Translations under genes and position numbers: made by a program
Shown: one piece after another, positions 11,641 through 25,300 of the stretch
Layout: every line of letters starts with the position of its first letter
Position numbering within the stretch: the stretch's first letter is position 1
From: Proales similis
Lineage: Eukaryota > Rotifera > Eurotatoria > Ploima > Proalidae
DNA length: 64,000 nt
Direction: 5' to 3'
NCBI GenBank assembly: GCA_019059635.1
Contig: JAGVRJ010000014.1
Coordinates: 62,001-126,000, forward strand
Notes under the pieces: model-generated
Databases searched by the model: none
What the model was told of the DNA's origin: nothing
Seen by the model: the letters and a program-made list of their open reading frames with translations, nothing else

Positions 11641-13018
11641 ACTTTGAGTGACGCCCGGCGCTCGCTCTTCATGACCTTTATCTAAATTCGATTTATCATT
11701 GACGAGCAATTAAGATAAAGGTGCGGAACAGTGTCTGGCGTTGTTCAACTAGCTTTCCAATTCAACTTGGTATGTTTCTCTCCCGCTCTCTCTCTCTCTC
11801 TCTCTTTATTTTTATTAGTTTAGATAACCGTTGGTGCTGAGCTTTTTACACTCACACAAAAACTAAAGACTGACTGCTGCGGCTTAGCTCGATTTTTACG
11901 AGGATTAGTAACGTGCGCGATAAAGAGTCACCTCAAAAACGCCAGCGACACTGACAAAGAGCGGCAAATAAAAAAAAAAGTTTAAGAGCAGAGTAAGAAT
12001 GAAATGAAATAAAAATCAAGCGACTCAGAGCGTTTGGGGAGAGAGAGAGGTTGGTCTTGACATGGATCGTTGTTATCTCATTGCCATGGCCTTATGTAAA
12101 TTCGAGTGAATCCAAGGCCCATAACCAACGCGTTCTTCTCTATTTTTTATTAATATTAAATTCAGGATAGAGAGAAAGAACGATTGAGCTAAAGAAGGAT
12201 AAAGGCCAACCAGCGAGCTGACTTAGTAAGCGAAAAAATGACAAACACAAAACGGCATGGAGACATAGAGAAATGAGAACAAAAAAAAGAAACGCCCCTT
12301 AACCCTAGCAAGCGGCTTTGATAAATTAAATGCCGAAAGTTGAGATCGTGGTCGAGCCTGGTCGTTTCTTTCGATCTCTCGGTTTTCTCAATAAGCAAGG
12401 CTCTTAGTCTGCCCGTCTGCCCTCTCTCTCTCCTTCTCTTGCCTTAATTGATGGCCATTTTTTCAAATTCAAGTGCTTTGTGAATCGATAAGGCAGACTG
12501 GCCGTTTATTTCATCGGAGCCTTGTGAGCTTTGTTCGTTTTTTTTTTATTCATCATCGGGCGTCGAGATAACAAAGGCAAACAAAGTCGACTGATGGTCA
12601 AGATAAAGCGCAGATTATGCAGCATAATCGCTCGCTCGGTTCGATAAAGTTTTTGTTTTATTGTCAAGTAGAGAATAAGTTGTCGCACGATGCTGCCTTG
12701 GTAGATAGGTGTTAAGCGCTCTGATTGCGTCTGTGTTGAAGCTTTGCAGGCAACTTTGATTGGTTCGCTCTATTCTGCTCGGTCGTTTATCTGCTGTGTA
12801 CACGTGCTAGGAGCAAGTTGATTAGTCGGGCTAGCTAGAAAGAAGATAGAAAGTGAAGCGTCTGTTGGCAGATTATCTTTCGACAGCGGTTTCATCACAG
12901 AAACAAATAGAAACGATAAATCATAAAAAATATTCAACTTGAACAAAGTTGAACGAACTTGACATAATCTCTCTCGCTCTCTATCAAATTTGACGCTTCA
13001 TATTGCATCGAGTAGAAA
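11641..13018. other. Divergent intergenic region between the Ig receptor and the TIM-barrel gene
   Basis: About 1.4 kb with promoters of both flanking genes. It contains a CT microsatellite at about 11785-11805, short A-runs and A/T-rich stretches. Open frames here are short and without domains. No RNA gene seen. Confidence 0.55.
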
Positions 13019-15909
13019 ATGAATAAAGGAGCAGCGCCGCTTCTGCTAGCCTTGATAAGTATCTGCTTGATATGGGCGGCCAACGGCGAGTTGAATGTGA
13101 ATATTTTCACCGACGGAAGGTATTCGCTGGAAGTAAACAAGCGCACGTGGCTGCAGAATGCCAATACTTGGCTGAGAGCGAACGGTTTTGATTACAGCAC
13201 CGACAATAAGACACTGGTGCTGAACGGCACTTACAGCACTTCGGGCACTGACCAACTTGGCAACTGGCAAAGCGTTTACTTTGACTATCGGCCGTTCAAT
13301 GACTCCCGCACCATGATGCAATGCAGTCTGATCACTTACCAAGACATGGATCTGGTCCGCTTCCAACAGGTGAGAGATTCGATTCAGAGATGGGATTAGA
13401 AGAACTTATTTGACGTTCGGCTTTGTCAAGAGCTTCCCGAACGGGGCCAAGCGCACAAGCATGCAGTCATACCAGTCTGTTCTGTCCTCGTTTCCGTCGT
13501 TTCAAGTGAAGCAATATGACGATGCAGACATCGGCTACATGAGTCTGGGAGGAATGATGGCCGGCAACATGGAAAAGCTGTTTGGCAAATGGGACGGAGT
13601 GAGGACTCAGATCACCGACGGCATTTCCTCTGGTCCGTTGGTGTTGTTCAACACCAAAGGCGATGCTCTGGTCATCTCTCAAATGACTGAGTTCATGGCC
13701 ACGTCGATGAAACATGAGACTAGATTTGCTGGCTCGCTTCACTACGGCATCATGAGCGGCGTAGATGAGCTGCCAGCCGGCTACACTGTCGACTTTATGG
13801 TCTACTATTCGCCCAGAGGAGTGAAAAAGGTTCCCGATTGTGCGCTTGAGCTGTCGAGTTTGCTGAAACTAAAATTCGTCTTTTTCAGACAATTGAAGAG
13901 TGGGGAAGCATAATGCTCAAGTTCTATGGAAAGAACAACGCCGAGCAAATGGCGAATGACGTGACCGGTAATTATCTCAGCTACTGGATGGACAATGGTA
14001 AAGATCAAGACCATTTTTGGTCTCATGTCATTTTATGAATGAACACCCCCCGATAAGGCGCCTACTACTACTGGATGACTGAGCCGGGAAAGAACTACGA
14101 GGAAACCATTCTGGACGTAGTTAACTTCACTCAAACTGAGCAAATTCCGTTCAAGTAAGCAAGCAGCACTGCTTCCGAGGTGGTTCTAGCTCGAGCTAAA
14201 CTGCTTTTAGGTGCATTCAGTACGACTCTTGGTGGTATGGAGCCAAGATAGCCTACCATCAAGGCTGTGTTAGGTGGGACGGCAACGTTCCGAGTGATCG
14301 ATTTCCGCACACAATGCAGTACGTTTACAATTTGACCAATTTGGCGGTGACAGCCCACAACAAATTCTGGGACATGGAGGTCGTTTATGCGCGAGAGAAT
14401 GGCGGCGACTATGACTTTATTGTCGACCCGAGCACTCGCAAGAGTTTACCAAACGAGCTTCGATTTTGGGACGATTTGTTCCGCAATGGCACGCGATGGG
14501 GCTTGAAGACTTATGAACAGGTAAGATTCGTGGCCTGGGCAGATTAGGCTCAAGGCTCATTTGGCCCGCGCTTTAGGATTGGATGAACCACCAAGTGCTG
14601 GATTTCACGCCGCTCATGGCCAATTTGACCCTGGGCCGTTCCTGGCTTCTTCAGATGGGCGAGGCAGCCCGTCGAAACAACATCACGATTCAGTACTGCA
14701 TGTCGTTGAGCCGCGAAATGCTTCAAAGTCTTGAAATAGACACAGTCACTCAAATCAGAGTTACAAATGACTACGCCACCAATTTCGACTACGGTAGAAC
14801 AGCTCGGCGGCGGTCGCTTTAAATTAACTTGATCGGCGAGTCTAAAGGGGGAGAGCAGTGGCGAATGGGAATCTCTTCACTATTTCCAGCCTCCATTGGA
14901 CTGATGCCGTTCAAAGACGTGTTCTGGACAACTGGTATTCAGCCGGACAACCCATACGGAAGCAAAGCGGTCGATCCGTTCTGTGAACTCAACGCAGTCG
15001 TTTCAACTCTTTCAGGTGAGAACAGATTTGAAGCAGAAAATTCTGCGGTCTCTAATCGGCTGCCTATTTTAGCCGGACCGGTTGGACCTGGCGATAGAAT
15101 AGGCGAATACACGAACAAAGACATCATCATGAGGTGAGTAGATATTGAAATAGAATCTGACGCTCTGCTCGACTATGTACTCGATTGCGGTCAAGGTCGT
15201 GCAATCAAGACGGTCTATTGCTAAAACCCACGCGTCCAATCACGGCCATGGATGTTCAGCTGAAATCGATTGTGTTCGGACCCAAGTTCGGACCGATTGG
15301 TGAGGTCTGGAGCACCTATTCGGCGGTTGACGAGCAAACGTTCGGCATCATATTGGCCGCTGATGTGAAAAGTTCATACAATATTAGCTCGGAAGAGATT
15401 GACTTTGAGACCGAGGTGAGTAAACCATTAAGATAGAGGCATTACAAGTAGATGAACACCGATTGAACAGAGCGGTTCTGTCTACTGGTATCGAAGTTCG
15501 CCTCAACAGCTCTATTCACTGAATAAGAGACCAGTGACAGTGGACACGCGTTGCTCCAAAAGAGACTTTTGTCTCATTTACGTCCATCCAACTTGGCAAA
15601 TTGGGTAAGAGTGATTCGCTGTTTTTCGATCGCACTGATTCAAACGGCTTTCTGCTTTTGCCGATTTCCAGCTCGAGTCAAGTTGTTGTTCTTGGCGAGC
15701 TTTCAAAATGGGTTCCAATGTCACCTCAGCGAATCAAAAATATAAAATCCAGCTCAAGCCAAGTGAATATCTCAATTAGTGGAGGCAGAGGAGAGCTGGT
15801 TGAGATCAGCTTCAGCGTAAATGGTGTCTTTAAGACAATCAGCTGTAACATGAACGCTCAAGGAAGTGCTACTCTGACCTTAACTGAATCGAGCTCAAGC
15901 TGCTCTTAA
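13019..15909 (+). CDS. Secreted TIM-barrel glycoside-hydrolase-like protein, uncharacterised family
   Basis: Eleven exons (13019..13369, 13431..13829, 13889..13997, 14058..14154, 14211..14520, 14577..14793, 14848..15015, 15073..15133, 15196..15415, 15471..15604, 15672..15909) give 767 residues; all ten introns are 54-67 nt. A signal peptide (MNKGAAPLLLALISICLIWAANG) and several N-x-S/T sites mark it as secreted. The middle, about residues 270-600, has motifs spaced like the strands of a (beta/alpha)8 barrel of the alpha-galactosidase type: YWMDNGAYYYW, CIQYDSWWYG, TAHNKFW, YDFIVD, TYEQDW, IQYCMSL, VTQIRVTNDY, GPVGPGDRIG. Conserved aspartates in DSWW, EQDW and TNDY could be catalytic. A beta-rich C-terminal part follows. 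From memory, similar unnamed proteins occur in many invertebrates, but I cannot assign a numbered GH family or a substrate. It differs from its neighbour HUWE1 in being intron-dense. Confidence 0.72.
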
Positions 15910-16303
15910 TCGCCATGTGCCGCTCAAATTTTTACTCGAACGACTCGAAATTAGCTTCTTGTTTCACCCTTTTAAGAAAATAAAACTTGCTAGGCAAATA
16001 GATCGCTAAATCAGAACTAGAGTCGCGTTAGTCTAAACAAACCGGCCTGAAGGAAGAATTGATTTTTTTGCTTTTATTCAATCGAATATTTTTCGTCGTC
16101 AAATAGATACGTATATTTATAATATAATGCCCATGAAGGAAGTAAGGGGAAAAGATACATCGAGAAACTAACTAAAATCGGCTGGCGACGAGCGATTCAT
16201 GTCAAAAGAAATCTGAGGGCGGTGGAGGTGTCGGAAGGAAAGCGATCGAGTGATGGGAACAGACAAAGAGAGTAGGAATGAGAGGAACAGGACAAAGAGA
16301 TGT
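15910..16303. other. Shared 3' region of the convergent TIM-barrel gene and HUWE1
   Basis: Only 394 bp separate the two stop codons. AATAAA at 15979-15984 serves the plus-strand gene. TTTATT at 16073-16078 (AATAAA on the minus strand) serves HUWE1. The signals are about 90 bp apart, so the 3' UTRs abut or overlap slightly. Confidence 0.65.
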
Positions 16304-19300
16304 TTAGGCGAGGCCGAATCCGGTCGAGCACTCACGAATGGCCATCAGGAGCATGGTGCGCAGCTTTTCGAAATTCTCATATGCCGGCAAGTCGAGCTGG
16401 TTGAAGCAAGTGTGTGCGCACGGCAGACGAGCCGTGTCACGATCGTCGCGGTGAATTTGAAACTTTTGCGGACCGTTCATGCCTTCGAGCTTGGCAAAGC
16501 CCTGGAGGGGCACTTTGGACGTGCCAGTGACGAACTGCAAGAATTTCGCCTGGTCTTCTTTGTCGAAGGCTTTGAGCGCCCGCCAGAACCATTGGATTTG
16601 AAGTGAGCTCGACGTGTACTTGTGGTACTCGGTGTTTCGCTTCAAGTCTTCGAGGTCGATCTCGGGCAGGCCAGAAATGAGCAGCTCGAGCTCTTGCTCG
16701 TTGAATATTGAAATCAGACTCTTGGGGATGATCTCGTAGAAACCTTGAAGGAACGCCGACACTTGTTGTCTGATTGAGCCGATCATCTTCTCCTGACAGA
16801 CAAGTCGAACGTATTCGCTCTTGTTCTCGTTGGTTACTCGAATGTTGCGTCCATTTGGCTTTAGATCGCGAGTCTGCGTCACGCCGAACTCGCTGATGTC
16901 AATGCTGAAGTAGAGATCGATGCCAAAGTTCTCAATGTCCGACTCGAGGATGGAGACAAGATTCTTGTAGAACTCGTTGTCCACGCTCTCCATGTCGGTG
17001 TACTTGACCGGCACGCCGAGTATCTGCTTGTAAAAGGCGCGAGTGAAGTAGCAGTCAAGGTACTTGTTGTCGAAAATGGCCTTGGCAATTATGTGCCCAA
17101 TGAACTTGAAGTAGCTCAAGTGGTTCGGATTGAAATGAGACGACGGATTGGGCATGTAGGTGACGCGATCGCCGGGGTTGATCATGAACAGGGCATAGTC
17201 TGGATTGAATATTTCCTTCGAGATTATCATGTACCACTCGCGGAGGAGACCGCCGGCGTCTTGGCCCTCCTCGCCCTCGAAAACAATGTAGAACCGGTGC
17301 TTCCAGTCGTCGGGCGAGCGTCGGTTTAGCTCTCGATACGAGTCGTCAAACACATGAGTTCGGCGCACGTGCACAGCCAGGTCGTCGCCGCGAATAGAGT
17401 CCTTCAGCTTGTCGAGCTCTTGTCTGAAGTGGCGTCGCTTTACATCAAAGTCGAGAATATGCGGATGAGTTCGAGTAAAGTCGATCAGGACCGAGTACGG
17501 CTCCTCGCTCAAGTTGTTCGAGGTCTGGCGAAGAATGTGATTGAGCACTGTGCGATGGGTGAGTGCAAACTCGAGGAAGTGTCTTGTGTCGGGCGAGGTC
17601 TCGGCGCCGATCGACTGCATTATGGACTCGATCTCCTCTTTTTGCTTTTGCTCTTGTTCAAGAGCGGACAAGTTGCTCGGCTGCTGAATTGTCGAGGCTG
17701 TGCTCGTGGCGGTGGTTGTCGCAGTCACAACCGGAGGTGACATGGGCCCACCCTCGGTGTCCAAATGGGCAAGCTGAGCTTCTTTGCTCTCTCGCTCTTT
17801 CTTTCGCTGGTCGTCTTTCTTCACTGCGTGAACGTAAAAGAACGCCTCGACAGTCTGCTGCAGAATAAGAACAGCATACGGATCGCTGAGGGTCTTGAGC
17901 ACAGTCAAACATGAGCTGAGTTTGTCCCAAAGGAGCTCAAGATCGAGCTCAGTGCTCAAGCGCGCCAGAGGCGTTGGTTCGCTCTCTTCCGATCCGTTCT
18001 CGGCTGTGGCCGCCTTTTTGCGTCTAGCCTCTTTCTCGATCGTCTCCCTCAGACTTATGATCAGCTTGATGAGACGAACAAAGAACTTTTGATTTGAGTT
18101 CTTTTCGACGAGCTGCGACATAGACGGAAGCTGCAGCTCTCGGCTTTGCTTGGCCTTGGGCGAAGAGATCACCAGATTGGAATAGCTGTCGATCAGGTTC
18201 TGTTGAGCGCTGGTGCGGGCATACGAGGCCATGATCGAATTGCTAGCGTCCATACTCTCTTCTCCTGAAGAGGTGCCAGGCGGAATGGGTGCAGAGGCGG
18301 CAGCTGCAGCCATAGCCTCGTTGTGCTTGACCGCCTCGTCGATCAGCTGCTCAATCTCACGGCAGACGGCCAGTCCAAGCTCCCTCGTGCCCTTCAGCAG
18401 ATGCTGGATTATGTCTGCTCGAGTTGCGCTGTTGATTTTCGACAAGTTGTTCAGCAAGGTGTAAGCCTGCTGAAGACCTTCCTGGCTGCACTGCTTGTTC
18501 TTGAGCACGCTGACCACCAGAGCTATTTGTTTGGATAGAACTGGCTCGTCGATTATATTCTCTTCTTCTTTCTCTTTGCTAGTTTCAGGCTTTTCGGACG
18601 TGCTTGCAGCTGGCTGCTCAGGCGCAGAGGCAGAACTCGGTGCCTGAGCCTGCGACCCGGCTGATGTGCTGTTCTCTGCCTCTGGCTGCTGTGCTGATTG
18701 CTGTTGACGACCTTTGTGACGCATTGATCGATTCATTGACTCAATCAAAGCGATTCCGGAGCTGGCAAATGCAAGGCACGTGAACATTTTGTCCATCAGA
18801 GCGGGCGTGTTGCGCAAGACCGAGTGGTCGAGCATGCTCATGAGACGAGCAAGCGGCGAATTGTCCACATTGAAGTCAAGATCACCGTCGAACTCGCTTA
18901 GCTGCTCTTTGCTGGGCAGAGCGAGTGTCCACGATTTTGAGTTCTTGTTCTTGAACTGATCGAGTCGAACGACCAAGTCCCAGAAGGACGGAGAGGCCTT
19001 GGCGTTGCCGTGATGGTGATGATGATGGTGATGGCCTGCATGCTTGGAGAGCGCGTGTCTGGGGAAAAAGTTGAAGCTGGCCACTTTAGCCAACGTGGAA
19101 AGGATCTCGAGTATTTGCTTTAGAATGGCCGGGCACGCCTGCGGGTTAATGGAGATGCTTGTTCCATTTTGCGAAGACCAGTCAGCACTCGATTTTGTAG
19201 TCGAGCTGCTCTTTTTCAGTGTTGGCTTGTTGATAGTGAACACGGGCGTCTTGGATCCAAAAGCGCCGTCAATGGCCATCGTGAGCCAAGACGGCGAGCT

Positions 19301-22300
19301 GGGAATGACCGTACTGGCAGGAGATTTGCTGCTGCCACTCGAACCAGCGGTGCTCGTGCTTATCTGCTTTGAGTATCGACCTGTTGCGGCCTCGTTTTCC
19401 GAACGACCAGAGACTTTCTCCAATATGCAGAGCAAGGCCTTAATCACCCAGGCGCGGGTCGGGCTGTGAATGCAAAGATTGCGAACCACTCTGTGCAGCT
19501 TGTTCATGTTCAATCGAGTATCGTCAATGAACAAGAGCACAAGAAGACAAACAAGCGATTCGTGATCAAGAAGCTGGCGCCCGGTGCGCGATCTCTCAAG
19601 CGCTAGGCCGGACGAAGCACCTCCGAGCGAGTTCGAGCTGAATATAATGTCGGCATCTTGGAAGCGGCGCCAACCACGTCGCATTCTACCATCGCCGTAC
19701 AGATAGCTGTCTTGTAGAAGAGATGAGGCGACGTTGTAAAAGCCGCTTAGACCCGAGCGGCCACTGATCGTAAATCGGCTTCCCAAGTACTGGCCTCGTC
19801 CAGATGGCCGATGAGCGAACAGATCAATCTCGCGCTCGCGTTGCTGCTGCTGAAGCTGACGCGCTTCGCTGGCCAAGTCCTCGGGCAGTGCGCTTATCTG
19901 ACTTTGCTCCATATCGATGAGAATCGCCTGCCGCAATGAGCTTGGCAGGGTGCGCATGAACGAAGAGTTGTCGTCATGCTCGGCCGTGGCAGGCACAGAC
20001 GCTGCCGCACGAGCTTCTCGCTCAAGTCTTTGCTGTGTGAGGAGCTCTTCTTGAATCTGAGGAGGCAGCGCGGCCAAGAACTCTGGATTGATATCAACCG
20101 CCGCTGGAGTATCAGCTGCTGCTGCTGCCGCGCCAGTTGAACTTGCAGCCGCTTCTGGTTGACCAGCGGCACTTTGAGTCTGCGCGCTGGCAGGCAGCGG
20201 ACGGTTGCGAATGTCGATGCCTTGAATTCGCAGCTGCTCGGCTACCACCTCACGTCGAAGGTTATCTGGCAGCGCGCTCAGGAAAGATGGATCGATTCCG
20301 GCCGGCATTTCTACTACATGACCGTCCAAGAAAACAAAGTCACGCGGATAAGTGAGAGACTCGTCCTCGGTGGCTGCTTGCAGTTCGAGTGAACCTCTCT
20401 CGTGCTCGGACATGCGTAGAGCTTCGATTGCGATTCGACGTTGATCGACTGTCTCCACGGTGAACACACAACAGCTGGCGCCGACAAAATTCACCAAATA
20501 ATTGGTAACGGCCTCACGCTCCTCGGGTGTAGTAAATCTACATTCATTACTGGCCGGTCTTGGAGTTTCGGTCGAAGTTTGCTCATTTGACTGAGTTGTC
20601 TCGGTCACATCGCTCTGCACAGGCTCGTCGGTCGGTTCTGAGTCCATCGGAGCTTGAACTGGCTCGGCTGTTTGGCTTGGCGTTTCTGATGGCTCATGAG
20701 CAGCAACTTCTGTTACTTCCATTGCTTGACGCTCGGTCGCGTTTTCAGGCGTCGAGATTTCGAGTGCCATTGGCGCCGGTGTTTCGCTAGGCGCTGCCGG
20801 AGGTTGCGCTGGCTCGTTAGTTTCTCCGTTCGGATTTTGTTCTTTTTGCTGTTCTGCTTGCTGCTGCTGTTGTTGTTGTTGCTGCTGCTGCTTCTCTTTC
20901 TTTTCCTTTTCTTCGCCGAGGCGTTTCTCCCGTTTGGCGTTGAGCTCCTCGTTTCTGAAGCGTTCGAGAGCGGCCAAAATGACCGGCTTGTTGAGCAGAA
21001 TGGCGTGGTGCATTGACTGAGAGTCAAGGACTGTGCATTCCTCGTTCCACCGAGCGAGCGGCGTTCGAATGATGTAGAGGTTAGTTGTGCCATTGCCGAT
21101 GTTCTCACCGAAGCCGTCGTTGTTGTAGCTGTTTAGATTGACCAAGAACTCTTGATTGTTGAAAGCACTTAGACCACTCGTGGTAGCTGGGATAGCAGGC
21201 GCAGGCTGCTGGTGTCCTTGTGATGTCTGTCCAGTAAGAAGATCGATGAAGCTTGTTGCTGACGGAGCAGTAATCAGATTCGGCGGCGGCTGGGCTATGG
21301 CAGTCGACGGCGCTTCAGTGCCTTGCATGATTTCGTTCAGCATGTTGTAAGGCAGACTGGCACCTCTGAGAGCTGGCAGGGCTGACAAGGCTTGCTGCAG
21401 CTGCTGAACACTCGGATTATTGGTCGCAGACGGGAGCAAGAGTCGAGGCAAACGCTGAGATCGCTGCTGAGTTTGCTGCTGCTGTTGAATGTGTTGCCGC
21501 ATCGAGCGAATCAGAGGCGATATGGTGTTGGAGAGACCACCGAGCACTCCTGTGGGCAGTCCGCTGATCGACACGTTCAGATTGTGATGAGGCGCGGCTG
21601 CCGCCGGCGCAAATGTTGAACTGGTCGCATCAGCTCGATGCACCAAGAGTGGATGAACAGCGCTCACACTTAGCGGATGCGGCGGCAATGCGTTCGGAGT
21701 GTCTATGGACGGACCGCCCATAATCACGCCGCCAGTGCCTCCCAGGATATTGATCTGGTAGTTGCGTGGGGCGCCGATTCCTAAATGATGGTCCATTACC
21801 GAGTGCAAGTTGCCATGCCACATGTTGTCGATGTGATTGAACAGCTCGTCTTCGTCGTTCTCGCCGCCCTCCTCGTTTATGAGATCGAGCATTTGGTTGT
21901 AGGCGTCGTAGTACTCGCTGGCAGCTTCGTCGTCGTCCTCGTCGTCTTCGAGCTCGTCTTCATCTTCGTCACCTTCATCATCCTCGTCGTCGTCGTCGTC
22001 GTCCTCGTCGCCGTTTTCGTCATCGTTCGCCTCTGCTCCTTCCATGATCTCATGTTCTTCGTCGAGCTCCATATTCTCGTCATCCTCGTCTTCTTCGTCG
22101 TCGCTTATGTCTTCATCGTCTATTTCTTCATCGTCCTCGTCTTCTTCTTGACGACGTCGCCTTCTTTGTTCACGACTTGTGGTATAGACTCCTCCGTCGG
22201 CGGCGACACCTTCAGCAGTCACTGCGTTCTGAGCATCGGCGTTTGCCTGCTCGTTGGCCGCCTGGTGCTCCTCGTCCGAAAGATCTGATTCGGTCGCTGA

Positions 22301-25300
22301 ATGGCCGTCGCTGCCTTCAACAAACTCGTCCTCGATAATGTTGTCGTCGTCTTCTTCGTCTTCAACATTTTCTTCTTCGTCGTCTTCGCTATCGTCGTCA
22401 TCGTCGTCGTCGTCGCTCTCCTCCTCCATCGTGCCTTGATTATTGTGATCGGCGTCGTTCTCCATCATACTCAGCTCGTGGTTATCTCCGTTGTCCATGA
22501 AGTCATTTTCATCTTCGCTCGTCTGATTGAGACCTTCAGGGCCGTTGCCGGTCATTCCTGTCAGGTCCTCGTCTTCGTCGTCGTCATCGTCATCCTCATC
22601 ATCGTCGTCGTCCACATCCTCGTCCTCTTCGTCTTCATCGTCAGCGGTGCCGATTTGAATGTGAATCTGGTCGCCTTCGTTGTCAATTTGAATTATTCGA
22701 TTCTGTGCATCGAACTCAGAGTCGGACTCTGAATCATTGAGCGCTTCAATGACACGCTCGAATACTCTTTCGCGTGAATGTCTCGTAGGTGGAATCATGT
22801 CGACGTCTTGCGGCAAAGTCTGCTGCGGTTCCATCTCGGTCAGATTAAGATCAACGATCTCAGAGGCTCGTTCGCCTTCGCGGCGGCTACCGCTTGGCTC
22901 GGCCGCGACTTGAGTTGCTTGGATGGCCTGCGGAGCCGCTTCTGTTTCGGTGCCCGTTCGGTTCTGAGAAGCTCTCTCGCCTTCTCGTCGCTCTTCAGCT
23001 CGACCTCGAGCCTCTGTTTCACTCGGCTTATAGACTGGACCTTCGCGTTTCTTTGAGCTTATGTTCAAAACTTTGGTCATTGTCTCGAGCGGCTTGAGGA
23101 GCGTGTTTATAGTCTCGATCGACTTGGAGCCGGACAGATCAAGAAAGAGCGGAATTTTGGCCAAATCGTTTATGAGGCCTCGCTTGTGCATGATCTTCAT
23201 CATGTTGTTCACTTGATTCAAAGCGACTGGTGGCCGCATGCCCGCATTCGGCTGAGGCATGACGCTCTGTATGGGCGGACAAGTCTCGATCATTGTGTTG
23301 ATTATGGACGCAAATGCTTGTATTCGAATGTGCTTGTCCTGTGACTCGGGAAGAGCGACCGCCCGAGACATGGCATTCTTCACCTCGTGCACCAATGCAT
23401 GCTGAGTCTCTAGGCAGTGATTGCATGAGGCCAACGCCACAATCAACAGGCGGCACAACGAGGGACAATCCTTGTCGCCGAATGTCTGATTTGAAGCCAG
23501 AAAATTGTCGAGCAGGAAGGCGAGCGCGTTGGTCTCGTCGATGCAACTAATTCCACTTTGCGTTAGTTCACTGTTTTTGTAGCTGTGCTGTGAAATGATT
23601 TTCGCACATCCGGCATAGGAGCGGACCAACTCGCTGAGAATTCGAAGCACGCCTGACTTGGCGATCAGAGGCTGAGCAGATCCGTTCTTGTCCTCGCTCG
23701 GCTTGGGGTTCGGTTTGATCAAGTAGCCGAGTAGGTCGAGAACAAGTCCACGAGCGTAATCAGGCATTGGAGTCGAGGGCATGAGCTTGGCGCTCACCGT
23801 TCGAAGGGCATACGCCGAGTTGGGCGACAGTGACTGCTTCACTTCTTGCTCGAGCACTTCCATGCTGCCGGTGTTCAAGAACGACTCGTCTTCTTTGCGC
23901 ATCGCGACTCGAAGCACTTCGCATGCAACGTCAGAGAAGACGTCCGGATTGCGGCAAATCGCCGGGCCAAGTAGCCTGAGCACATTGTGCAGTTCTTTGC
24001 TTCCGACGCCGCCCGGCTGCAGGCCAGCGATGTTCACCTGAGAGCCGGTCATTGCCAGTCGAATCGCCTTCTCCATTGTCAATCGAAGATTGTTATCGTC
24101 CTCGCATATGTGACGGAATATGAGCGTTATGAGCGAGGCAAAGCCGACAAACGAATGCCTCTGCGTAAGATTCAGTATGTGCTGAGGTCCTCCACGAGCA
24201 GCAAACTCAATCGCGTTCGAATAGTCACGGGTAAGTCTCAGAACCAGGCGAAGTATTGCGTGAAGGCATTCGGGATCTGAGACCGGCCAGGAAATCAGAC
24301 ACACACACGCGTCGATCAGACCGGGCACTCGTTCTTTGTCCAGGCCGAAGACAATCTGCATAGGCAGCGGCGACGAAGGCCGATTCTGTTCATTGTTCTC
24401 GGCCGACGGGGAAGACTGAAGGGCTGCGCTCTTCTCAAACGTGAGCATCACCGGCCTCTTGTGAAGGGTTTCGTCGTTCTCTTGGATCATAGTGTTGAAG
24501 TGAATGACATAGTGCTTGCGAGAGGCCACTATCTTCACGCTGGTCTCGCCGTTCTTGTAGGCCGTGTCAATCTGCTTGTTGTTGGTGAATGAGTAGTTTA
24601 TCCACTTGTTTTGACGTTCGTCGTACCACTTCCACTCGCGTCTGTGTCCGGCGAACTGCTCGTTTATGGCTGCTTTGCGACGAGTGCTCAAGGCCGCCTT
24701 TTCAATCAGGTCGATGAGGATGAAGAGCGGCGTAAGCCAGCTGGGAGTTGCATGCTCTGCGCCGGGCGGCTGCGGCACTCTGCTAACCGACTCGAGAAGA
24801 GTGACAAGCTTTTGCTGAAGACCGGACGAGTTGACTAGTTGGGCGCAGGCCAGCTGCATCTCTTCAAACAGCAAGCTGAACAGCAAGAGACGAGAAGCGA
24901 GCTTCTGTTCTACATAGCCGTTGCTCATTGCGTCATTAGATTGACTCGGCTCGCTGTAGATGCCGTAGACTCGTTGCAGAAGGTCGCACGTTTCGCTCAG
25001 AATGCAGCTGAGACAATCATCGCGCCACTTGTCGCCGTACTTTTTCACCACTACAACGATCAGATCGCAAACTCGATAGACAGTCTCAGGCACGTTGTCC
25101 AAAATCTGAAGCAGGCCGCTGATCATGGTGTTGGCAAATTTGTCAAGGACGCTCTTATCGAGCTGCTCAAATCTGTCGAGCGGATCAGGCTTTTCAGAGC
25201 TCGACTGCTCAGGCTGACTTGCTCGGCCGCCATGAGCAAAACAGTACTCGACCGCTTGCTCAAGTGACGTGGGCGCGCCTCTAAGCACGGCTTCTCGGGC

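Noticed and set aside
13019-15909. Phospholipase B-like (PLBD/lama) identity for this gene
   Set aside because: The N-terminal exon first looked similar, but the barrel motifs YDSWWYG, TYEQDW and TNDY do not fit an Ntn hydrolase, and no autocleavage cysteine is present.
22301-22732. Hydrophobic plus-strand frame resembling a membrane protein (also 21785-22288)
   Set aside because: It is the antisense of the poly-Asp/Glu tract of HUWE1, which reads as Val/Phe/Ile on the opposite strand.
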